NCBI RefSeq assembly: GCF_900110705.1
Contig: NZ_FOEJ01000001.1
Location: 813,501-877,500, forward strand
Reading direction: 5' to 3'
DNA from: Loktanella sp. DSM 29012
GTDB lineage: Bacteria > Pseudomonadota > Alphaproteobacteria > Rhodobacterales > Rhodobacteraceae
DNA: 64,000 bases
Positions 36,836 through 44,745 of the stretch are shown here, one piece after another. The translations under genes and the position numbers were made by a program. Below the pieces are notes generated by a model. It ran no database searches, was not told where the DNA came from, and saw only the letters and a program-made list of their open reading frames with translations. Each line of letters opens with the position of its first letter. Within the stretch, counting starts at the first letter, position 1.

Positions 36836-38034
36836 ATACGCCTTGGCTGCATATCGTGGGGATCGGCGAGGACGGTCTCGATGGGCTGGTGCCTGCGACC
36901 CGTGCGGTCGTCGAGGCCGCAGAGGTGATCCTGGGCGGAGAGCGTCACCACGCGTTATCTGACGGGATTACCGCGGAACGACTGGGCTGGCCGTCCCCGT
37001 TCGATGCGATGATCGACACGATCCGGGGGCTGCGCGGACGGCGGGCGGTCGTGCTGGTGACCGGTGATCCGCTATGGTTTTCGGTGGGGGCGCGGATCGG
37101 GCGCGCGATCGACCCGTCCGAGATCGTGTATCATCCGCAGCTGTCGGCCTTTCAGTTGGCCGCCGCCCGCATGGGATGGAGCCTGGCTGATGTCGAGACG
37201 CTGACCGTGCACGGGCGGCCCGTGAGCCAGATGGTGGCGTTCATCCAGCCTGACGTAAGGCTGCTGATCCTGACAACGGGCGCTGAGACGCCTGGGCAGA
37301 TTGCGGAATTTCTGACGGCGCGTGGTTTCGGGCAGTCGCGGATGACCGTGCTGGCGGCCATGGGTGGCAAGGACGAGGCACGGTTCGACGGTCTCGCAGC
37401 ACGTTGGGATCACGTGGTCCCGGCGTTCAACACGCTGGCCGTGGAATGCATCGCGGCCCCTGATGCGGCCCTCTTGCCGCGTGTGCCGGGGCTGGACGAT
37501 GCACTGTTCCAATCCGACGGCACGATGACGAAACAAGAGGTACGTGCCGCGACGCTGGCCAAGTTGATGCCGATGCGCGGTGCGCTGCTGTGGGATATCG
37601 GCTGCGGGTCGGGATCGGTCGCGATCGAATGGATGCGCGCGGCCCGTTACGCCCGCGCCATCGGGATCGAGCCGCGCGACGACCGGCGTGCGATGGCCGG
37701 CGCGAACGCCCTTGCCCTGGGCGCGCCCCGTTTGGAATTGATTGAAGGCACTGCGCCTGCTGCATTGGACGGATTGGCGCCACCCGATGCGATTTTCATC
37801 GGTGGTGGTTTGTCCGAGGACGTCTTTGCCGCTGCCTGGGATGCTTTGCGGCCGCTTGGCCGATTGGTCGCAAATGCGGTGACGCTGGAATCAGAGGCGG
37901 TTTTGATGGCGTTGCACGCGCGGCATGGCGGCGATCTGGTGCGGTTGTCGGTTTGCAGGGCAGAGCCCGTGGGCCGGCTGACCGGATGGCGCCCCGCGAT
38001 GCCTGTGACACAGTGGAGCCTGGTGAAGCGATGA
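36832..38034 (+). CDS. cobL: Precorrin-6Y C5,15-methyltransferase, decarboxylating (CobL / CbiE-CbiT fusion)
   Basis: Methylates C-5 and C-15 and decarboxylates the C-12 acetate side chain in corrin synthesis. The 400-residue protein fuses CbiE (residues 1-200, WLHIVGIGEDGLDGLVP, VLVTGDPLWFSVGARIG) with CbiT (about 225-400, with the SAM motif LLWDIGCGSGSVAIEWMRA near 260). The ATG at 36832 overlaps the stop of the 22-codon ORF. Some positions downstream of the gene hold a copy of the dispersed repeat. Confidence 0.95.
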   Translation: MNTPWLHIVGIGEDGLDGLVPATRAVVEAAEVILGGERHHALSDGITAERLGWPSPFDAMIDTIRGLRGRRAVVLVTGDPLWFSVGARIGRAIDPSEIVYHPQLSAFQLAAARMGWSLADVETLTVHGRPVSQMVAFIQPDVRLLILTTGAETPGQIAEFLTARGFGQSRMTVLAAMGGKDEARFDGLAARWDHVVPAFNTLAVECIAAPDAALLPRVPGLDDALFQSDGTMTKQEVRAATLAKLMPMRGALLWDIGCGSGSVAIEWMRAARYARAIGIEPRDDRRAMAGANALALGAPRLELIEGTAPAALDGLAPPDAIFIGGGLSEDVFAAAWDALRPLGRLVANAVTLESEAVLMALHARHGGDLVRLSVCRAEPVGRLTGWRPAMPVTQWSLVKR

Positions 38035-38046
38035 TCGGGCTGTGTT

Positions 38047-38088
38047 GTGGGGGCGGGTGCCTCCGGTGGGAGTATTTTCGGCAAGATG
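38047..38088 (+). repeat. Intergenic repeat of the AGTATTTT-GGCAAGATGAT family
   Basis: GCCTCCGGTGGGAGTATTTTCGGCAAGATGAT at 38057-38088 in two parts, preceded by a G-rich run (38047-38055). Lies between cobL and cobI, on the operon strand, ending 17 bases before the cobI ATG. Confidence 0.7.
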
Positions 38089-38104
38089 ATACAGGGGGCG
38101 TCGC

Positions 38105-38806
38105 ATGAGCGGTGTCCTATATGGTGTGGGACTGGGGCCTGGGGCACCGGATCTGATCACGCTGCGTGCAGCGCGGTTGATCGAGGGCGCGCGGGTTGTG
38201 GCCTATCCGACACTGGCGGGCGGCCAGAGTTTTGCGCGGTCGATTGCGGCGGACCTGATTGCACCGGCGGCGGTCGAGATCGTCATGGACGTGCTGATGA
38301 GTGTGGAGCGTGCCCCCGCGCAGACGGCCTATGATGCGGGGGCCGCACGCATCGCGGCGGCGCTGGAGGCCGGTGATGACGTGGTGTGTCTGTGTGAGGG
38401 TGATCCGTTTTTCTACGGGTCCTTCATGTATTTGTTCGCGCGGTTGTCGGACCGGTTTCGGTGTGAGGTGGTGCCGGGTGTGACATCCATCGCGGCCTGT
38501 GCTGCGCGCGCGGGCCGGCCGCTGGTGGCGCGCAACGAGCGTCTGACGGTGTTGCCCGGCCCGCTGCCCGAGGACGAATTGCGCGACAGGATTGCGGGTG
38601 CGGAAAGTGTCGCGATCATGAAAGTCGGGCGGCATCTGGCCAAGATCCGCAACGTGATTGCCGAACTGGGGCTGTTGGACGCGGCGGTCTATGTGGAGCG
38701 CGCATCCTTGCCCGAAGAGGTGGTTTGCCCGCTGGCCGATGCGCCGGAAAAGGCACCGTATTTTTCCATGATTTTGCTGACCAAAGGGGCCGATCCGTGG
38801 CTATAG
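38105..38806 (+). CDS. cobI: Precorrin-2 C20-methyltransferase (CobI/CbiL)
   Basis: Uses SAM to methylate C-20 of precorrin-2 or cobalt-sirohydrochlorin. The 233-residue protein opens MSGVLYGVGLGPGAPDLITL (the tetrapyrrole methylase signature), with LCEGDPFFYGSFMY near residue 97 and VVPGVTSIAACAAR near 125. It overlaps the following cbiG-cobJ gene by 10 bp. With CbiX in the same operon the cobalt-containing substrate is the more likely one. Confidence 0.95.
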   Translation: MSGVLYGVGLGPGAPDLITLRAARLIEGARVVAYPTLAGGQSFARSIAADLIAPAAVEIVMDVLMSVERAPAQTAYDAGAARIAAALEAGDDVVCLCEGDPFFYGSFMYLFARLSDRFRCEVVPGVTSIAACAARAGRPLVARNERLTVLPGPLPEDELRDRIAGAESVAIMKVGRHLAKIRNVIAELGLLDAAVYVERASLPEEVVCPLADAPEKAPYFSMILLTKGADPWL

Positions 38807-40614
38807 AACCTGTCGTGATGGCGCTGTCGCGCTCTGGTGAGGCGGTGGCGCACAGGGTGGCCGCCGTCCTAGGCGCGCAGGTGCATGGGCGTGTGGACCG
38901 TGTCGATGTGGCGGATGCATTTTTCGACAATGCGCTGGATCATGCGCGTGATCTTTTTGCCGCCGGCGTGCCGGTGGTCGGTGTCTGTGCCAGCGGCATC
39001 CTGATCCGCGCGGTGGCACCTTTGCTGGCGGACAAGACCGCAGAACCGCCGGTGGTGTCGGTCAGTGATGATGGCGCGGTGGTCGTGCCGCTGCTGGGTG
39101 GTCATCGCGGGGCGAACCGGCTGGCTGCGCGGATTGCGGATGCTTTGGGGGCCGTGTCGGCGGTCACGACGGCGGGCGATGTGGCATTGGGTGTGGCACT
39201 GGATGCGCCGCCTGCGGGGTGGCGTCTGGTCAATCCAGGTGATGCCAAGGACGCGATGGCGGCGTTGCTGTCGGGTGGTGGGGCGCGGATCAAGGGGCCG
39301 GATGCGGCAACGGCGACCTGGCTTGCCGATTTGCCAGTGGGTGACGGCGTGACGATCACCTGCGGGACAGCCCCGGCGAAAGACCTTGGCGGTCATCATC
39401 TGCATTTTGTCCCCCAGCGGTTTGCGCTGGGCGTGGGCTGCGCGCGCGATTGTGCAGTGTCGGAACTGGGTGATCTGGTCCGCGGTATCCTGGCGGACGC
39501 CGATATCGCGCCAGAGGCGGTGGCCTGTGTCAACACCATCGGGTTGAAGGCGGACGAGCCTGCGATCCTCGCGCTGGCGCGGGATCTGGGCGTGCCGCTG
39601 CGGTTGTTCGGCGCTGATGAACTGGAGGCGCAGACCCCGCGCCTGGCCAATCCGTCTGACGTGGTCTTTGCCGAGGTCGGCACGCATGGGGTCAGCGAGG
39701 CTGCGGCACTGGCGCAGGTCGGTGATGCAGGCGCGCTGGTCGTGGAAAAGCGCAAGACGGCGATGGCAACCTGTGCGGTGGCGCAGGCGGATGTGCCGCT
39801 GGTCGTGTTGCAGGGGGCTGCGCGGGGGCGATTGTCCATCGTTGGTATCGGTCCCGGACAGGCGACCTGGCGCACGCCAGAGGTATCGCGGCTGGTGGCG
39901 GAGGCCGAGGAACTGGTGGGATACGGTCTGTATATCGACTTGCTGGGGCCGCTAGCTGTCGGCAAGGCGCGGTCGGATTTCCCGCTGGGCGGTGAAGAGG
40001 ACCGTTGCCGCCATGCGCTGGAACAGGCGGCCAAGGGCAAGAACGTCGCGCTGGTCTGTTCGGGCGATGCGGGCATCTATGCGATGGGTGCGCTGGTGTT
40101 CGAACTGCTGGACCGCGGGCCGGACCAGATGGGCGTGTCAGATGCGGCGCGGCGGGTCGAGGTGATATCCTCGCCCGGTGTGTCGGCATTGCAGGGGGCC
40201 GCAGCGCGTGCGGGTGCGCCATTGGGGCATGATTTCTGCGCGATTTCCTTGTCGGATTTGCTGACGCCGCGTGACGATATCCTGCGGCGGCTGCGTGCGG
40301 CGGCGGAGGGCGATTTCGTGATCGCGTTCTACAATCCGGTGTCGCGGACGCGGCGAACCCTGCTGGCCGAGGCGCGGGACATCCTGTTGCAGCACCGTCC
40401 GGCGGATACGCCTGTGATGCTGGCGACCTCATTGGGCCGGCCCGAGGAGCATGTGCGCTATCGGCGGTTGGACGCGCTGGAGGTCGACGAGGTGGACATG
40501 CTGACGGTCGTGCTGGTCGGGTCAAGCAATTCGCGACTGGCGCAACTGGGTGAGGGGCCGCGGATGTACACGCCGCGCGGCTATGCGCGCAAGATCGATG
40601 GTGATCTGGCGTGA
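38797..40614 (+). CDS. Fused CbiG (cobalt-precorrin-5A hydrolase) and CobJ/CbiH (precorrin-3B C17-methyltransferase)
   Basis: A 605-residue fusion. Residues 1 to about 335 are a full-length CbiG (PLLADKTAEPPVVSVSDDG, VVPLLGGHRGANRLA, FVPQRFALGVGCARD and the CbiG C-domain GLKADEPAILALARDLGVPL), which opens the ring-A lactone. Residues from about 345 are CobJ/CbiH (LSIVGIGPGQATWRTPE, VCSGDAGIYAMGALVFELL, SSPGVSALQGAAARAGAPLGHDFC), which performs ring contraction and C17 methylation. The GTG at 38797 with AAGGGG upstream is the likely start. Both activities are consecutive in the anaerobic pathway, which explains the fusion. Confidence 0.93.
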   Translation: MAIEPVVMALSRSGEAVAHRVAAVLGAQVHGRVDRVDVADAFFDNALDHARDLFAAGVPVVGVCASGILIRAVAPLLADKTAEPPVVSVSDDGAVVVPLLGGHRGANRLAARIADALGAVSAVTTAGDVALGVALDAPPAGWRLVNPGDAKDAMAALLSGGGARIKGPDAATATWLADLPVGDGVTITCGTAPAKDLGGHHLHFVPQRFALGVGCARDCAVSELGDLVRGILADADIAPEAVACVNTIGLKADEPAILALARDLGVPLRLFGADELEAQTPRLANPSDVVFAEVGTHGVSEAAALAQVGDAGALVVEKRKTAMATCAVAQADVPLVVLQGAARGRLSIVGIGPGQATWRTPEVSRLVAEAEELVGYGLYIDLLGPLAVGKARSDFPLGGEEDRCRHALEQAAKGKNVALVCSGDAGIYAMGALVFELLDRGPDQMGVSDAARRVEVISSPGVSALQGAAARAGAPLGHDFCAISLSDLLTPRDDILRRLRAAAEGDFVIAFYNPVSRTRRTLLAEARDILLQHRPADTPVMLATSLGRPEEHVRYRRLDALEVDEVDMLTVVLVGSSNSRLAQLGEGPRMYTPRGYARKIDGDLA

Positions 40615-40616
40615 CA

Positions 40617-40670
40617 GGATTTTCGCAGAAAATCCGGGCCTCCGGCGGGAGTATATTGGGCAAGATGATG
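40617..40670 (+). repeat. Hairpin plus AGTATATT-GGGCAAGATGAT repeat between cobJ and cobM
   Basis: A perfect GGATTTTC-GCA-GAAAATCC hairpin (40617-40635) directly after the cbiG-cobJ stop is joined to GCCTCCGGCGGGAGTATATT and GGGCAAGATGATG (40638-40670). It combines the two repeat modules seen separately at 36803 and 38057. Confidence 0.75.
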
Positions 40671-40684
40671 CGGGGACGTGCGGC

Positions 40685-41458
40685 ATGACGGTTTATTTCA
40701 TCGGGGCAGGGCCGGGCGATCCCGAGTTGCTGACGCTGAAGGCGGCGCGGTTGATCGGGGCATGTCCGGTGTGTCTGTACGCGGGATCGCTGGTGCCTGA
40801 AGAAGTCGTGGCGATTGCGCCGGAGGGGGCGCGGGTCCTGGACACCGCACCGATGACGCTGGAAGAAACCCATGCAGAAATCGTCGCGGCCCATGCGCGC
40901 GGCGCGGACGTGGCGCGGGTGCATTCGGGGGATCCGTCGCTATACGGTGCCATCGCGGAACAGATCCGGCGGCTGAAGGCGGATGGGATCGACTATGCCA
41001 TCGTGCCGGGCGTGCCGGCCTACGCGGCCGCAGCAGCGGCGATGGGCACGGAACTGACCGTGCCGGAGGTTGGCCAATCCATCGTCCTGACCCGTATGAG
41101 CATGAAATCGACCGGCATGCCCGCGGGCGAGACCTTGGAAAATTTTGCACGGACCGGGACCACGCTTGCGATCCACCTCGGCATCAGGGCGTTGCGCGAC
41201 ATCGAGCGGGTGCTGACCCCGCATTACGGTGCCGATTGTCCGGTGGCGGTTGTTTACCGCGCGTCATGGCCCGATCAGCTGATTCTACGCGGCACGCTGT
41301 CGGATATCCATGCACAGGTCCGCGCGGCCAAGATCACCCGCACGGCGCTGATCATGGTCGGCCCTGTGTTGGGCGCGCAACACGGATTTCCGGATTCGGC
41401 GCTTTATGATGCGGCCAAGCCCCATGTCCTGCGGCCCAGAGCGCGCAAGACGGTGTAA
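40685..41458 (+). CDS. cobM: Precorrin-4 C11-methyltransferase (CobM/CbiF)
   Basis: SAM-dependent methylation of C-11 in the corrin ring. The 257-residue protein has the tetrapyrrole methylase opening MTVYFIGAGPGDPELLTLKA, the HSGDPSLYGAIAEQIRRL motif near residue 80 and VPGVPAYAAAAAAMGTEL near 108. I choose the ATG at 40685, which matches the family start; the frame extends 45 codons upstream through the repeat. It is the last cob gene visible on this strand. Confidence 0.95.
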   Translation: MTVYFIGAGPGDPELLTLKAARLIGACPVCLYAGSLVPEEVVAIAPEGARVLDTAPMTLEETHAEIVAAHARGADVARVHSGDPSLYGAIAEQIRRLKADGIDYAIVPGVPAYAAAAAAMGTELTVPEVGQSIVLTRMSMKSTGMPAGETLENFARTGTTLAIHLGIRALRDIERVLTPHYGADCPVAVVYRASWPDQLILRGTLSDIHAQVRAAKITRTALIMVGPVLGAQHGFPDSALYDAAKPHVLRPRARKTV

Positions 41459-41553
41459 TCGTGCCGCAGGTGCAGTGCCGCATTGCGGCGGTTTTTGTCA
41501 CTTGAAATTTACCGGCAGCGCATAATCTTGTTTTGCAAGCAAGGGAGTGCGCC

Positions 41554-41904
41554 ATGAACGACATCCTACAAGACGCGATCCGCAAAGGTTTGCAGGAGGC
41601 TCGCCGCGTTTCACTGGACCGCGGGGAACGGCTGTGTGTCCACGACGGTGATGATGTCTATCGCATCCTGCGGTTCTGGCAGGATGGCATGGCACTGGAT
41701 GCCGGTGCCTGTGACAAGCTGCGCGGCCGGGTCGATATCTACGATGGTGCACGGCATCTATATCAGGCGCTGATCCTTGGAGCGGATGTGACCGACGGCG
41801 AATGCCATTTCCGGTTCAAATGGCTGCATCCGGTCCGCCAGACCGCGCCGCTGGATTTCGAAAGCGATGTGCGCGCCCCTGCGGGTCTGCTGACCCGCGC
41901 CTGA
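41554..41904 (+). CDS. Hypothetical protein
   Basis: A 116-residue soluble protein without a recognisable domain, signal peptide or membrane helix. It begins MNDILQDAIRKGLQEARRVS, is mixed in charge, and ends HPVRQTAPLDFESDV... with a run of small residues. The ATG at 41554 has a good AAGGGAGTG site eight bases upstream, and codon use is like its neighbours, so it is likely a real gene. It lies between cobM and the convergent aminotransferase; a 95-bp gap separates it from cobM. I do not recognise a function. Confidence 0.65.
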   Translation: MNDILQDAIRKGLQEARRVSLDRGERLCVHDGDDVYRILRFWQDGMALDAGACDKLRGRVDIYDGARHLYQALILGADVTDGECHFRFKWLHPVRQTAPLDFESDVRAPAGLLTRA

Positions 41905-41913
41905 TCTGCCGCC

Positions 41914-43083
41914 CTATTGTAGGTCGGCGAAGGCCTTTTGCAGGCGGCTGACCGCGTCCTCGATCTGGGCGCGGGGTGCGCCGATGTTGAAGCGCAGGAA
42001 CTGACCGCCGCCCTTGCCGAAGGTGGGGCCGTGATTGGCCGCGATCTGTGCGTCGTTCTGAACGCGGTCCGTGAAGTCAGCGGCGGACATGCCTGTCCCC
42101 GAAAAATCGACCCAGGCGAGGTAGGTGGATTCCAGCTGCATGCTGTGCACACCGGGGATCGTGTTGACGCCTGCATCGAAGATCCGGCGATTTTCGTCGA
42201 GATAGAGGCGGAGCGCATCGACCCATGCCGCCCCTTCGGGCGAATAGGCGGCGGTGGTCATGAACAGTCCGAAACTGTTGGGCGACATGCCAAGCGCTGC
42301 CATGCGCGCGGCAAACCGACCGCGCAGGTCGGGATCGGCAATGATGACGTTCCCGCCGTGACTGCCCGCGATGTTGAACGTCTTGGTCGCAGAGGTCATC
42401 ATCACCAGCCGGTCCGCGATCCCGTCGATCTGCGTCATCGGGATATGGGTTTGACCCGGAAACGTCAGGTCGTGGTGGATTTCGTCCGACAGCAGGATCA
42501 GCTCGTGCCGTTTGGCGAATGCGGCGACCGCCTGCAGTTCGGCGCGGGTCCAGACGCGGCCGCCGGGGTTATGCGGTGAGCAGAGGATCAGCATCCGTTC
42601 GGACCCGTCCATCTGGGCATCCCAAGTGTCGAAGTCCATCTCGTATCGGCCGTCGATATTGGCCAGTTCGCATTCCACGACACGGCGCCCGGATGCGTTA
42701 ATCACGCGGGCGAAGGCATGGTAGACGGGCGTCATCAGCACCACGCCGTCGCCCGGTTTCGTAAATGCGTCAAGGCACATGGCCGTGCCGTTCACGAGGC
42801 CATGGGTGGTAAAGATATGGGCGGGGTCGACGGTCCAGCCATGGCGTTCGGCCATCCACCAGCAGATTGCGGCGCGGTAGTCGGATTCATCCCCGAAATA
42901 GCCGAATACACCATGATCGGCCATGTCGGTGACGGCCTTGCGAATGCAATCGGGGGCCTGAAATTCCATGTCGGCAACCCACATCGCGATCCCGTCCTCG
43001 CGCGAGACGCCGTAGATGTCCTCCATCGCGTCCCACTTGGCGCAGTGGGTGTTGCGGCGGTTGATCGGTGTGTCGAAATCCAT
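41914..43083 (-). CDS. MalY/PatB family PLP aminotransferase (cystathionine beta-lyase-like)
   Basis: A 389-residue fold-type I PLP enzyme of the MalY/PatB group, which cleaves cystathionine and other C-S substrates. Signatures: WVADMEFQAPDCIRKAV near residue 36, LCSPHNPGGRVWTRAEL near 165 and the PLP lysine in TSATKTFNIAGSHGGNVI near 235. Physiological substrate not determined; a role in methionine or cysteine turnover is the usual assignment. Divergent from the deformylase cluster, with 136 bp between. Confidence 0.92.
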   Translation of the reverse strand: MDFDTPINRRNTHCAKWDAMEDIYGVSREDGIAMWVADMEFQAPDCIRKAVTDMADHGVFGYFGDESDYRAAICWWMAERHGWTVDPAHIFTTHGLVNGTAMCLDAFTKPGDGVVLMTPVYHAFARVINASGRRVVECELANIDGRYEMDFDTWDAQMDGSERMLILCSPHNPGGRVWTRAELQAVAAFAKRHELILLSDEIHHDLTFPGQTHIPMTQIDGIADRLVMMTSATKTFNIAGSHGGNVIIADPDLRGRFAARMAALGMSPNSFGLFMTTAAYSPEGAAWVDALRLYLDENRRIFDAGVNTIPGVHSMQLESTYLAWVDFSGTGMSAADFTDRVQNDAQIAANHGPTFGKGGGQFLRFNIGAPRAQIEDAVSRLQKAFADLQ

Positions 43084-43184
43084 GGGACTGCCTCTTGCTG
43101 TGGTGTTGACAGGTTCGGTGCAGGGCGCGCCGGGTGCAAGACGAAAATGGTGCAGGTCAACGGATGGGCGGGTGGGCGGCGATG

Positions 43185-43213
43185 TTGCAAATTGCGCAGG
43201 CCCGGCCTAATTG
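43185..43213 (+). promoter_or_regulatory. Candidate promoter for the deformylase cluster
   Basis: TTGCAA (43185-43190) and TAATTG (43208-43213) with a 17-bp spacer. The predicted transcription start, about 7 bases after the -10 box, coincides with the ATG at 43220, so the first mRNA may be leaderless; this fits the absence of a strong ribosome site before that ATG. Motif match only. Confidence 0.4.
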
Positions 43214-43219
43214 GGGCGC

Positions 43220-43741
43220 ATGACAATACGCCCCATTCTGATCCATCCCGATCCGCGCCTGAAAAAGGTGGCCGACGCCGTAGCCGAGGTCGACGATACC
43301 TTGCGCACATTGGCCGCAGACATGCTGGAAACCATGTATGATGCGCCCGGCATCGGCCTTGCGGCGCCGCAGGTCGGCGTGATGCAGCGCGTCATCACCA
43401 TGGATTGCGTCAAGGAAGAGGGCGAGGATCCACGCCCCATGGTCCTGATCAATCCGCGCGTGACATGGGCGAGCGATGAGACGAGCAGCTATGAGGAAGG
43501 CTGTCTGTCGATCCCCGAGCAATACGCCGATGTCGAACGCCCGGCAGAGGTCGAGGTCACATGGATGGACCTTGAGGGTGCCACGCAGTCCGAACGGTTC
43601 GGCGGCCTGTGGGCCACCTGTGTACAGCACGAGATCGACCATCTGGATGGCAAGCTGTTCATCGACTACCTGGGGTCGATGAAACGCCAGATGATCACGC
43701 GCAAGATGCAGAAGCTGAAACGCGAACGGGCGCGGGCATGA
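43220..43741 (+). CDS. def: Peptide deformylase, first copy
   Basis: Removes the formyl group from the N-terminal Met of new proteins. The 173-residue protein has all three motifs of the family: GIGLAAPQVG near residue 45, EEGCLSIPEQ near 92 with the metal Cys, and QHEIDHLDGKLF near 135 with the HExxH metal site and catalytic Glu. It is the typical type I enzyme and should be active. The start at 43220 is favoured by family length. It is coupled to a second copy by ATGA. fmt, the usual partner, is not present here. Confidence 0.97.
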   Translation: MTIRPILIHPDPRLKKVADAVAEVDDTLRTLAADMLETMYDAPGIGLAAPQVGVMQRVITMDCVKEEGEDPRPMVLINPRVTWASDETSSYEEGCLSIPEQYADVERPAEVEVTWMDLEGATQSERFGGLWATCVQHEIDHLDGKLFIDYLGSMKRQMITRKMQKLKRERARA

Positions 43742-44193
43742 TGCCGATCTTGCAGGCCCCGCATCCGGGTCTGCGGGCGGTTTGCACGCCGGTTGCGGAT
43801 TTCGATGACGGCCTGCGGGCCCTGACCGATGCGATGTTTGCCGCGATGTACGATGCGCCTGGGCGCGGGCTTGCGGCACCGCAGGTCGGTGTGCTGTCGC
43901 GGGTATTCGTGATGGACTCCACGTGGAAAGATGCACAGCCACGCCCGATGGTGTTCTTGAACCCGCAGATCGTGGATCGGTCCTCTGACAAGGTCGCGAT
44001 CAGCGAGAGTTGTCTGTCGATCCCCGATCAGCCGGTTTCAGTGCCGCGCCCGGCCTGGGTGACGCTGCGCTGGCAAGGGCTGGACGGTGTGGAACAGACA
44101 GACACATTCGAGGGAGTGGAGGCGGTCATCGTGCAGCACGAACGCGATCATCTGGACGGCATCTTGATCACCGACTACGCGGTGCAGGCGTGA
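43738..44193 (+). CDS. Peptide deformylase, second copy
   Basis: A 151-residue paralog starting at an ATG overlapping the first copy's stop (ATGA). It keeps GRGLAAPQVG near residue 42, ESCLSIPDQP near 90 (Ser in place of the usual Gly before the metal Cys) and QHERDHLDGIL near 132, so the metal ligands and catalytic Glu are intact and activity is expected. It is shorter at the C-terminus than the first copy, as in mitochondrial-like or secondary deformylases. Its TGA overlaps the GTG start of the third copy. Confidence 0.93.
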   Translation: MMPILQAPHPGLRAVCTPVADFDDGLRALTDAMFAAMYDAPGRGLAAPQVGVLSRVFVMDSTWKDAQPRPMVFLNPQIVDRSSDKVAISESCLSIPDQPVSVPRPAWVTLRWQGLDGVEQTDTFEGVEAVIVQHERDHLDGILITDYAVQA

Positions 44194-44684
44194 CCCGGTC
44201 GGTCGTGCGCTGGCCGCACAAGGCGCTGCGGACACCCGCGGCTGATGTGCCTGACATCACCGATGACATTCGCAGCATCTGGGACGACATGATCGGCGTG
44301 ATGGAGGCGATGCCCGGCGTCGGGCTGGCCGCCGTGCAGCTGGGTATCCCGCTGCGGCTGGCGGTCGTGGACGCCAGCACCGCGCGCGGGCAGGCCGTGC
44401 GCATGGCCAACCCCGAGATCCTGCACGCTAGCGTGGAACTGCGGGACCATGAGGAGGCTTCGCCCTGCCTGCCCGGTGTGAGTGCCGTGGTCAAACGTCC
44501 GCGTGCGGTGACGGTGCGGTTCCTGAACGCGGATGGCGCGGTGGAAGAGCGCGATTTCGTCAGTCTCTGGGCCACGAGCGTGCAGCACCAGATCGATCAC
44601 CTGGCGGGGCGCATGTATTTTGACCGGCTGGGTCGGGTCAAACGGGACATGCTGCTGAAACGTGTGGCCAAGCTGGGACGCTAG
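44190..44684 (+). CDS. Peptide deformylase-like protein lacking the catalytic Glu, third copy
   Basis: A 164-residue paralog starting at GTG (44190) that overlaps the preceding TGA. The three family motifs are all altered: GVGLAAVQLG (residues 43-52, Val for Pro), EASPCLPG (89-96, metal Cys93 kept but in a changed context) and QHQIDH (132-137), where Gln134 replaces the catalytic Glu of HExxH. The metal ligands Cys93, His133 and His137 remain. It may bind metal without deformylating, or act on another substrate. Reads as an intact, expressed gene, not a pseudogene. Confidence 0.88.
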   Translation: MTRSVVRWPHKALRTPAADVPDITDDIRSIWDDMIGVMEAMPGVGLAAVQLGIPLRLAVVDASTARGQAVRMANPEILHASVELRDHEEASPCLPGVSAVVKRPRAVTVRFLNADGAVEERDFVSLWATSVQHQIDHLAGRMYFDRLGRVKRDMLLKRVAKLGR

Positions 44685-44688
44685 CGGT

Positions 44689-44741
44689 GGGGGCGCTGCC
44701 CCCGGCTGCGCCTCCCCCGGAGTATTTTTGGCAAGATGATG
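44689..44741 (+). repeat. GGGGGC-GCT-GCCCCC hairpin plus AGTATTTTTGGCAAGATGATG repeat
   Basis: A perfect GGGGGC/GCCCCC stem (44689-44703) just after the third deformylase gene is joined to CGCCTCCCCCGG (44709-44720) and AGTATTTTTGGCAAGATGAT (44721-44740). The same combination is scattered through Rhodobacteraceae genomes. It lies between convergent def-like and trpA genes and could serve as a terminator for both. Confidence 0.75.
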
Positions 44742-44745
44742 CGGA

